A DNA stretch of 5,646 bases. Source: Hyphomicrobiales bacterium (GTDB taxonomy: Bacteria > Pseudomonadota > Alphaproteobacteria > Rhizobiales > Aestuariivirgaceae). The stretch covers positions 1 through 5,646 of the forward strand of contig JAAURV010000218.1 in NCBI GenBank assembly GCA_012032065.1, written 5' to 3'. Under the pieces are notes generated by a model, which saw only the letters and a program-made list of their open reading frames with translations, ran no database searches and was not told the origin of the DNA. The position numbers were made by a program, and so were the translations under genes. Position 1 is the first letter of the stretch. Each line of letters opens with the position of its first letter. Shown here one piece after another: positions 1 to 5,368 of the stretch.

Positions 1-258
1 CGCGAGCGTAGACCAGGCTCCGAGCCGGGATCGCCAGCAGCCGGCCACCGGTCTTTTGCTCGTAGTCGGCCATCCACTGCCAGAGATCCTCGGCATCGAT
101 GCTGTCGTACTGGGAAAAGGGCACGATCTGGTCAGCCTTGTCCTTGCCGTCGCGAAAGATGACGTTGCGGTGCAGATTCGCTCCGCCGGGCGCTGCGGTC
201 CACTCGAAGGCGATGAATGCCGTGAACTGGCCGGGGTGATTGTTCTGCTCGGCCGCCG
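1..258 (-). pseudogene. Internal fragment of a DUF3604 family protein
   Basis: Reading the minus strand from about 258 leftward gives an open frame with AAAEQNNHPGQFTAFIAFEWT, then NLHRNVIFRDG, then DLWQWMADYEQKTGGRLLAIP. From memory this is the conserved central part of DUF3604 proteins, large exported or cytoplasmic proteins of unknown biochemical role. About 77 residues are present of a family that usually exceeds 500. The family normally continues after LLAIP with HNGNLSNG; here it continues ARSLVYAR (about 1-25), which does not match, so a breakpoint near base 26 is likely. At the other end the match stops at about 251-263, where a plus-strand kdsD piece begins. There is no start codon of its own and no upstream N-terminal half. 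I see this as a gene fragment or chimera piece, not a working gene. Confidence 0.72.
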
Positions 259-422
259 CGATCATGACGTCCGGCCCGCTCACGATCCGCCCCGACGCGT
301 TCGCGGCAGAGGCGCTGGGCCTCCTCCAGGCGCGCAAGAAGAACGGCCTCTTCGCCGTGCGCGGCGGCAAGCCGGTCGGTTTCATCCATCTGCACGACCT
401 GCTCAAGGCGGGAGTCGCATAG
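258..422 (+). pseudogene. kdsD: 3' end of arabinose-5-phosphate isomerase (KdsD/KpsF), second CBS domain only
   Basis: The frame reading IMTSGPLTIRPDAFAAEAL, then KKNGLFAV, KPVGFIHLHDLLKAGVA and a TAG stop at 420-422 is the C-terminal CBS domain and typical tail of KdsD/KpsF. The full enzyme (usually about 320-330 residues) interconverts D-ribulose 5-phosphate and D-arabinose 5-phosphate for Kdo synthesis in the cytoplasm. Only about 54 residues are here; the SIS isomerase domain and first CBS domain are absent, and a minus-strand DUF3604 piece takes their place. The frame can be opened back to a TTG at 240, but residues before about 258 are not KdsD-like. An lptC start follows three bases after the stop, the natural gene order in many alphaproteobacteria, so this piece and the next appear to come from one original locus. 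Confidence 0.8.
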
Positions 423-425
423 CCT

Positions 426-980
426 ATGGCTCCGGATTCCCGCATGGATCCCAGCTTCACAACGCCTGCGCCGGTGGCGCCGCTGCGCATGCCGCGCCGC
501 TCGCGCCTCGACCGCTACAGCCGCCTCATCGGCCTGGCCAAGATCGTGCTGCCGGGCACCGGCCTCGCGATTCTCGCCGTCGCGCTGCTCTGGCAGGATA
601 TCGTGCCGGAATCGATCACGCGCCGCCATCGCGCTGTCAGGATGACGCCGGCGATGTGCTTCGGAACGATGATCTCCGCCGCCGTCTCCGCAACGCTGGT
701 CCAAGGATTTGCCGTTACCTCTCAGGATATGGCGTGGCTCTTCGCTTTCGGCGCCATCAATCTTGGCATGGGGCTCGCGATGTTCGCGACGGGCGCGCGG
801 CTCGTTCCGTCAGCGCTGGCGGCTCTGGTAGGAACGCTCGAGCCGGTGCTGGGTCCAATCTGGGTGTGGCTCATGCATAGCGAAGTGCCGAGCAAGCTCA
901 CGCTCGTGGGCGGCTCGATCGTTTTCGCCGCCCTGCTCATTCATCTGCTGATCGATTTTACCCGGCAGCGGTATCAGTAG
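426..980 (+). CDS. Chimeric ORF: LptC N-terminus joined in frame to C-terminal half of an EamA/DMT transporter
   Basis: This 184-residue ORF has two unlike parts. Residues 1 to about 60 look like LptC, the bitopic inner-membrane/periplasmic part of the LptBFGC lipopolysaccharide exporter: a basic N-terminus with SRLDRYSRLIGLAKIVLP, then one membrane helix (about 38-56) ending LLWQDIVPE. The large periplasmic beta-jellyroll of LptC is missing. From about residue 64 (ITRRHRAVRMTPAMC) it becomes the second half of a drug/metabolite transporter with about four helices (near 73-92, 98-120, 123-149, 157-177); the motif SALAALVGTLEPVLGPIWVWL is typical of the second EamA repeat. A normal DMT protein has about ten helices and 290 residues. 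The LptC start lies three bases after the kdsD stop, with GGGAG about a dozen bases upstream. The frame stays open through the join, so a protein could be made, but neither half is complete and neither original function is expected. The TAG stop at 978-980 overlaps the stop of the convergent gene. Confidence 0.75.
   Translation: MAPDSRMDPSFTTPAPVAPLRMPRRSRLDRYSRLIGLAKIVLPGTGLAILAVALLWQDIVPESITRRHRAVRMTPAMCFGTMISAAVSATLVQGFAVTSQDMAWLFAFGAINLGMGLAMFATGARLVPSALAALVGTLEPVLGPIWVWLMHSEVPSKLTLVGGSIVFAALLIHLLIDFTRQRYQ
600..626. other. Breakpoint between LptC-like and DMT-like coding sequence
   Basis: Upstream of this stretch the protein matches LptC (a helix ending LLWQDIVP); downstream it matches a DMT transporter (ITRRHRAVRMTP). 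The exact joining base cannot be fixed without the parent genes. No direct repeat, insertion-sequence end or recombinase site is visible here. Confidence 0.6.
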
Positions 981-1306
981 CTCCGGCACTCCTTGTAGGC
1001 GCGGTTATAGACGCGGCGCCATTTGTCGTTGGTCTTGACGCCGCCCACCACGGTGCCGCCGACGCCGCCGATGATGGCGCCGCGGGCAACGCTATGCCTA
1101 CCGCCGATCGCGGCGCCGACAAGCGCGCCGAGCCCCGCGCCAACCGCGGTACCGACCAGCACGTTGCCTGCATGGGCGCGATGATTGGCCACGTCGCGGG
1201 CGTATTCGCGGCAATAGGCTTTGCTGTTCCGGGCGAAGGCATCGGAAACAGGAGCGGCGATCAGGGCGGCGGCGGTCAGGGCAACGAAAAGGTTCTTGAA
1301 GCGCAT
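974..1306 (-). CDS. Secreted glycine-zipper protein
   Basis: A 110-residue protein of unknown function. Residues 1-26 form a clear Sec signal peptide: basic MRFK, a hydrophobic Ala/Leu core and a probable cleavage after SDAFA. The mature part has a Gly-rich stretch (about 47-89) with repeated GxxxG spacing (GTAVGAGLGALVGAAIGG, then GAIIGGVGGTVVGG), typical of glycine-zipper segments that pack helices in or against membranes. The stretch is flanked by two cysteines, C32 (AYCREY) and C107 (YKECRSY), and the tail RRVYNRAYKEC resembles that of small alphaproteobacterial envelope proteins. It probably acts in the periplasm or outer membrane. The ATG has AAGGA (1316-1320) nine bases upstream. It lies 60 bases downstream of the reductase gene on the same strand, so read-through is possible, but nothing links it to catabolism. 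Its TGA stop overlaps the convergent ORF by seven bases. Confidence 0.85.
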   Translation of the reverse strand: MRFKNLFVALTAAALIAAPVSDAFARNSKAYCREYARDVANHRAHAGNVLVGTAVGAGLGALVGAAIGGRHSVARGAIIGGVGGTVVGGVKTNDKWRRVYNRAYKECRSY

Positions 1307-1365
1307 GGGATCGTTTCCTTCATTCGATGGCGTTGCATTTGTTTAGCCCGGAACTTGTGGCGATT

Positions 1366-2265
1366 CTAGGAAAGACGCGCCGGAAATCCGGGAGCGCGCA
1401 GATCGGTTCCGAGCGCGTCCTCGAGTAGTTTGGCGATCTGCGTCGATTGCGCGCTTCCGCCATAGGCAGACTTGCCGCGCAGGAAAGTCTGCTGCGTGAG
1501 CGTGGCCAGATCGAGCGGCACGCCGAACTCCTTTCCGAAGCCCAGCGCGAAGCCCAGGTCTTTCAGCGCCAAATCCATGGTGAAGGCGATGTCGTAGCTG
1601 CCATTGAGGATGAGCTGGCCTTCGGTCTCGTGCACGAAGCTCGTGCCGGAGCTTGCCGCGATGGCGGCCCAGGCTTGCGCCAGATCGAGGCCGCCACGTT
1701 TTGCCAGCATTAACGCTTCCGCGTCGGCAACAAGATGGATGAAAGCCAGCATGTTGGTGATGACCTTGATCACCGCCGCAGCACCAAGCGGCCCCATGTG
1801 GAAGATTCTGTTTCCGATCGCTTCCAGAGCCTTCTTATGGGTTTCGAAGAGCGCGATGTCTCCACCCGCAAGCACGGTGATTTCGCCGCGCGCGGCAAGA
1901 TGCACTCCGCCGGTCACCGGTGCTTCGAGCATGTGAATGCCGTGCTCTTCCGCAATTCGCGACAGCCGCAAGATGTCGTCGCGGCCAAGCGTCGAGTTCT
2001 CGATCCATGTTGCTCCAGGTTTCAGCGCGCCCACTATTTTCAAGAGCACCTTTTCGGACGCGGCAGGGTTTGGAAGGCATGTGAGAACGTGGTCCACGGA
2101 CTTCGCGAGTTCTTCGGGCGAAGACGCCCACGCCGCTCCCGCTTCGAGATGGCGATCCGCGAACGGCTTGTCGATATCGTAGACCGTCACTTCGAAACCA
2201 TTGCGGATGAGGCTCATCGCCAGATGGCCGCCGAGATTGCCGAGGCCGATATAGCCATAACGCAT
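1366..2265 (-). CDS. NAD(P)-dependent beta-hydroxyacid dehydrogenase (3-hydroxyisobutyrate dehydrogenase family)
   Basis: A complete 299-residue protein, the usual length for the family that includes 3-hydroxyisobutyrate dehydrogenase, tartronate semialdehyde reductase and related enzymes. These cytoplasmic enzymes interconvert a beta-hydroxyacid and its semialdehyde or ketone with NAD(P). The N-terminal Rossmann domain starts at once with GYIGLGNLGG (4-13; Asn replaces the common Met in GLGxMG). D30 at the end of the second strand (VYD) suggests NAD rather than NADP preference, which is inference. The substrate motif EAPVTGG is at 114-120, the likely catalytic lysine is K167 in IKVITN (with N171), and KDLGFA is at 235-240. 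No key residue is missing. Its ATG shares one base with the stop of the MR/MLE gene upstream, implying translational coupling and a shared pathway. Exact substrate unknown; a 2-hydroxy-3-oxopropionate or other sugar-acid-derived semialdehyde is plausible. Confidence 0.93.
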   Translation of the reverse strand: MRYGYIGLGNLGGHLAMSLIRNGFEVTVYDIDKPFADRHLEAGAAWASSPEELAKSVDHVLTCLPNPAASEKVLLKIVGALKPGATWIENSTLGRDDILRLSRIAEEHGIHMLEAPVTGGVHLAARGEITVLAGGDIALFETHKKALEAIGNRIFHMGPLGAAAVIKVITNMLAFIHLVADAEALMLAKRGGLDLAQAWAAIAASSGTSFVHETEGQLILNGSYDIAFTMDLALKDLGFALGFGKEFGVPLDLATLTQQTFLRGKSAYGGSAQSTQIAKLLEDALGTDLRAPGFPARLS

Positions 2266-2267
2266 CA
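2263..2267 (-). promoter_or_regulatory. TGATG stop-start overlap coupling the MR/MLE and reductase genes
   Basis: On the minus strand the TGA of the MR/MLE gene (2267-2265) and the ATG of the reductase (2265-2263) share one A. No strong Shine-Dalgarno sequence stands before the ATG, so reinitiation by ribosomes finishing the first gene is the likely route. Confidence 0.85.
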
Positions 2268-3458
2268 GCGCACCACAGCGTTGGTGGCTTCGAGGTGCAG
2301 CTTGTCGCCGGTGTAGGGATGGGCGCGGGCGACATCTTCATCGAGTTCGATGCCAAGCCCCGGCTCCGTGGGCGGAATGACATAGCCCTCCTCCCAGCGG
2401 ATCGGCTTCTTCAAAAGTTGCGCGTGGAAACCGCCCCAGGTTTCGATGCTTTCGAGGATGAGGAAGTTCGGCAGCGATGCGGCGTAATGAATGTTGGCCG
2501 CGCCTTCGACCGGGCCTGCATAAAGGTGGGGCGCGATCTGCGCATAGTAAGGCTCGGCCATTCCGGCGATCTTCTTGGCTTCCCAGATGCCGCCGACACG
2601 GCCCAGCGCCATCTGCAGGATCGAGGCCGCGCGGCATTCGAGCACGCGGGCGAACTCATATTTGGTGGTGAGGCGCTCGCCCGTGGCGATGGGAATGGAC
2701 GTGCCACGCGCCACCAGCGCCATTTCCTCCGGCTTCTCGGGCGGCGTCGGTTCCTCGAACCAGAGCGGATTGTAAGGCTCGATCTGCTTGGCAAAGCGGA
2801 TGGCGCCCGACGCCGTAAATTGACCGTGCGTGCCGAAGAGAAGATCGGCCTTGGTTCCCACCGCCTCGCGGATCAGCTTGCAAAACTTGACGCAAAGTTC
2901 CATCGATTCGAGCGAAGGCTGGCGCGGATCGAAGGCGGAGTAAGGAGCTGCCGGATCGAATTTGACGCCAGTGAAGCCGATGCTCGCATAATACGCTGCT
3001 CGCTCGGCGGATTGTTCGGCGTTCCAGAAGATCGAGTCGTCCTGGCCCTTGTCGTAGTCGGGATAGATGTAGGTGTAGGAGCGCAGCTTTTCATGCACCT
3101 TGCCACCCAGCAGATCGTGCACGGGCTTGCCGAGCGCCTTGCCGTTGATGTCCCACAGCGCGATTTCGATGCCGGAGAGAACGCCCATCAGCGACACATC
3201 GGGGCGTTGCGTGTAGCCCGAGGAATAGACCCGCCGCCACAGGGCTTCGATCTGGAACGGATCGGTGCCCTCGACATAACGCACGAAGACATCCTCGATC
3301 GCGGCCTTCATCACCTTGGGGCCGAATGTATCGCAATAGACTTCGCCAATGCCGGTGATGCCGTTGCTGGTTGTCAACTTCACAAAGATAAAGTAGCGCC
3401 CGCCCCAGCTCCGCGGCGGATTGCCGACGATGAAAACTTCCAGGTCCTTTATTCTCAC
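2265..3458 (-). CDS. Enolase superfamily protein, mandelate racemase/muconate lactonizing (MR/MLE) subgroup, probable sugar-acid dehydratase or cycloisomerase
   Basis: A complete 397-residue protein of the usual MR/MLE length. The N-terminal capping domain (1 to about 125) includes GIGEVYCDTFG and SGIEIALWDINGKALGKPVHDLLGG (95-119); the (beta/alpha)8 barrel follows. Family enzymes abstract a proton alpha to a carboxylate held on Mg2+, giving dehydration, cycloisomerisation or racemisation. Visible active-site positions are K166 in VKFD (second strand), the Glu ligands of WFEEP (235-236) and TGERL (E261), H311 in IAPHL and E336 in LILESIE. The third-strand position reads DLLFGTHGQ, so Gly209 stands where the first Asp ligand is expected, with H211 nearby. 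ILQMALGRVGG has Ala284 where the dyad Asp usually sits. I would not name a substrate; galactonate dehydratase-like and sugar-lactone cycloisomerase enzymes are the nearest analogies. Start is GTG, with GGGAGG six bases upstream. First gene of an apparent operon with the reductase. Confidence 0.9.
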   Translation of the reverse strand: MRIKDLEVFIVGNPPRSWGGRYFIFVKLTTSNGITGIGEVYCDTFGPKVMKAAIEDVFVRYVEGTDPFQIEALWRRVYSSGYTQRPDVSLMGVLSGIEIALWDINGKALGKPVHDLLGGKVHEKLRSYTYIYPDYDKGQDDSIFWNAEQSAERAAYYASIGFTGVKFDPAAPYSAFDPRQPSLESMELCVKFCKLIREAVGTKADLLFGTHGQFTASGAIRFAKQIEPYNPLWFEEPTPPEKPEEMALVARGTSIPIATGERLTTKYEFARVLECRAASILQMALGRVGGIWEAKKIAGMAEPYYAQIAPHLYAGPVEGAANIHYAASLPNFLILESIETWGGFHAQLLKKPIRWEEGYVIPPTEPGLGIELDEDVARAHPYTGDKLHLEATNAVVR

Positions 3459-3464
3459 GGCGTG

Positions 3465-3470
3465 CCTCCC
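3465..3470 (-). promoter_or_regulatory. Ribosome binding site that fixes the GTG start of the MR/MLE gene
   Basis: The minus strand reads GGGAGG, then CACGCC, then GTG. This strong Shine-Dalgarno with six-base spacing supports the GTG at 3458. The resulting protein begins MRIKDLEVF, the usual first beta-strand of the family. Confidence 0.8.
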
Positions 3471-3513
3471 AGTCCGATCTAGCAGGCCGTCCGGGCCATG
3501 CCTGATGAAAAGA

Positions 3514-3530
3514 ATTCAACCAGGTTGAGT
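3514..3530. promoter_or_regulatory. Putative operator: 17-base near-palindrome
   Basis: The sequence ATTCAACCAGGTTGAGT contains a perfect six-base inverted repeat, TCAACC-A-GGTTGA (3516-3528). The arms extend to eight bases with one mismatch. It lies 56 bases upstream of the MR/MLE start and about 170 bases upstream of the GMC start. Size and symmetry suit a dimeric helix-turn-helix repressor of the kind that controls sugar-acid genes (GntR, LacI or IclR type), but the regulator is not in the window. Assignment is inference from symmetry and position. Confidence 0.4.
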
Positions 3531-3702
3531 GAACTGCTATTGGAAATCAATGTCCTCTCCGGTTTAGTTTTACAAATGCCGAGAATCGCAACTCCTGATT
3601 CATTTTGGGCCAGGCCCGCCGTCGATCCGCTTCGTTGCCTTCCGCGAAATATTGCGTCGAAACGGTTCGACGGCTCTCTCCGCTCGGGCGGGCTGAACGG
3701 CC

Positions 3703-5302
3703 ATGTTCGACTTCATCATCGTAGGCGCGGGTTCTTCAGGCTGCGTCCTCGCGGAACGGCTGACGGCGAGCGGGAAACATTCCGTCCTGCTGCTCGAAGC
3801 GGGCGGCAGCGACCGGCGCTTCTTTGTGCGGATGCCGCTCGGCTACGGGAAGACATTCTACGACGAGACCATCAACTGGGCCTATGTTGCCGAGCCCGAT
3901 CCGGGCCTCAACGGGCAAGCCGACTATTGGCCGCGCGGGAAAATCCTCGGCGGATCGAGTTCGATCAACGCCATGGTTTATGTGCGCGGGCATTGCGAGG
4001 ACTACGAGGATTGGAAACGCGCCGGCAATTCCGGCTGGGGCTGGAGCGATGTGCTCAAGGCCTATCGAGAGATCGAAGACAACGAGCAAGGCGGCAACGA
4101 ATGGCGCGGAAAAGGCGGGCCCCTCTTCATCCGCCGCGCCACGCTCGACCATCATCGCTGGTGCAGCCGTTTATCGAGGCCGCGGAGAAAACCGGCCTCA
4201 CATACAATCCCGACTTCAACGGCGCGGAACAGGAGGGCGTTGGCGCTTTTCAGCTCACCATCAAGAACGGCATCCGCAATTCGGCGGCGCGCGCGTTTCT
4301 AAAACCCGCGATGAAGCGGAAGAATTTGCGCGTCGAAACCCATGCGCTGGCGAGCCGCATTCTATTTGAAGGAACCAAAGCCATCGGCGTTGAGTACATC
4401 CAGAATGGCGAAACCAAGCGCGCGCTTGCGGGCCGCGAAGTGATTGTGGCCGGCGGCGCGGTGAATTCATCTCAGCTTTTGCAGTTGTCCGGCGTCGGCC
4501 CAAAGGGACTCTTGAAGGAATTTGGGATCGATGTGCGCGTCGCGAATCCAAATGTCGGCGCGCATCTCTCGGATCACCAGGGCATCAACTACACCTGGCG
4601 CATGAATGTGCCGACGATGAACGATGTGCTGCGGCCATGGTGGGGAAAACTCAAAGTCGGCATTCAATATCTTCTGACGCGGGGCGGCCCGCTCTCACTC
4701 AGCATCAATCACGGCGGCGGATTTTTCCGCACCGATCATAGCCGCACACGCCCGAATATGCAGCTCTACATGCAGGCGTTCTCGACGCTCGTTCCGAAAC
4801 CAGGCGAGCGGCCCCTGCTCTCGCCCGACCCATTCTCAGGATTCTCGCTCGGCCTTTCAAACTGCCGGCCGACAAGCACGGGCGAGATCGCCATCCGTTC
4901 GGCCGACCCGCGCGAGAAACCGCGCATTGTGGCGAACGCTTTCTCGACCCGTCACGATGTCGAGGAAATGCTGCTGGCCGTCAAATATCTCCGGCGCATC
5001 GCGGCGCAGGAACCGCTCAAGAGCTTGATGGCAGAGGAATTGCGGCCCGGGCCGCGGTCAAAAGCGATGAAGAACTTGTCCATGACTTCCGCCAAAGAAG
5101 CGGCACGGTCTATCACCCCTGCTGCACCTGCCGGATGGGAGCCGATGCGACCTCTTCCGTCGTCGATCCGCAGCTTCGCGTCCATGGCGTTCAAGGCTTG
5201 CGCATCTGCGATGCCTCGATCTTCCCCAACATCATCGCCGGCAATCTCAACGCACCCGCGATAATGGTTGGATGGAAAGGGGCCGGCGAGATCGTTCCTT
5301 GA
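3703..5302 (+). pseudogene. GMC family FAD-dependent oxidoreductase (choline dehydrogenase-like), interrupted by two frameshifts
   Basis: With two single-base gaps restored this encodes about 533 residues, normal for GMC enzymes, which use FAD to oxidise alcohols or sugars. Residues 1-151 (frame of 3703) hold the FAD-binding GAGSSGCVLAERL (8-20), LLLEAGG and GMC signature 1, GKILGGSSSINAMVYVRG (79-96). Near 4156 the frame slips: HH is followed by LVQPFIEAAEKTGL one frame over. That frame carries DFNGAEQEGVGAFQLTI, SAARAFLKPA and signature 2, GAVNSSQLLQLSGVG (252-266). Near 5052 it slips again, into the frame with TVYHPCCTCRMG (catalytic His about 472), LRVHGVQGLRICDASIFP and GNLNAPAIMVGWKGAGEIV, then TGA at 5300-5302. 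Both slips fit loss of one base. All motifs are otherwise intact, so this is a very recent pseudogene or sequencing error. It is divergent from the MR/MLE operon and may supply an acid or keto substrate for it. Confidence 0.88.
5042..5055. repeat. Perfect 14-base GC palindrome at the second GMC frameshift
   Basis: GCGGCCCGGGCCGC is its own reverse complement and would form a very stable short hairpin. The reading frame of the GMC gene must change within or at the edge of this element (about 5049-5054). Such elements are known to cause base loss in sequencing and slippage in replication. Confidence 0.8.
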
Positions 5303-5368
5303 GAATGCTGTTCTTCGTCGTGATGCCGGATCATCAGAGTCCGCTACGCGCGACGCGGCTTCAAATTC
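5303..5368. other. Convergent intergenic spacer, no clear terminator
   Basis: These 66 bases lie between two converging genes. Only weak stems occur (for example GATG-CCGGAT-CATC near 5321-5334), with no following T run on either strand, so I do not call a terminator. Confidence 0.5.

Larger units (their letters stand above)
3459..3702. promoter_or_regulatory. Divergent intergenic region between the MR/MLE and GMC genes
   Basis: This 244-base stretch holds no convincing gene. It must carry the promoters for both divergent units. It is more AT-rich than its neighbours between about 3505 and 3605. I saw no -35/-10 pair good enough to name. A plus-strand frame runs from 3498 into the GMC region but encodes no recognisable protein before the GMC start. 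Before the GMC ATG there is only a weak purine run (GGGCGGG, 3686-3692). Confidence 0.6.

Noticed and set aside
56..880. A 274-residue plus-strand open frame across the left end
   Set aside because: It runs antisense or out of frame through four identifiable gene pieces and its protein is low-complexity Arg/Ala/Gly text with no family match.
2295..3482. A 395-residue plus-strand open frame antisense to the MR/MLE gene
   Set aside because: It has no recognisable motif, is Arg- and Asp-rich in the way of GC-rich shadow frames, and lies wholly over a well-supported family protein.
3526..3560. Plus-strand TTGAGT with CAATGT 17 bases later as a sigma-70 promoter
   Set aside because: The -10 match is poor and such pairs are expected by chance in an AT-richer spacer.
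3498..3702. N-terminal extension of the GMC frame starting at 3498
   Set aside because: It is in a different frame from the GMC N-terminus at 3703, has no family resemblance and arises only because the frame joins the gene after the first frameshift.
3703..5302. Programmed ribosomal frameshifting in the GMC gene
   Set aside because: Neither site has a slippery heptamer, GMC enzymes are not known for recoding, and single-base loss explains both sites.
5303..5368. Intrinsic terminator between the convergent genes
   Set aside because: Stems are four base pairs or less and no T run follows.
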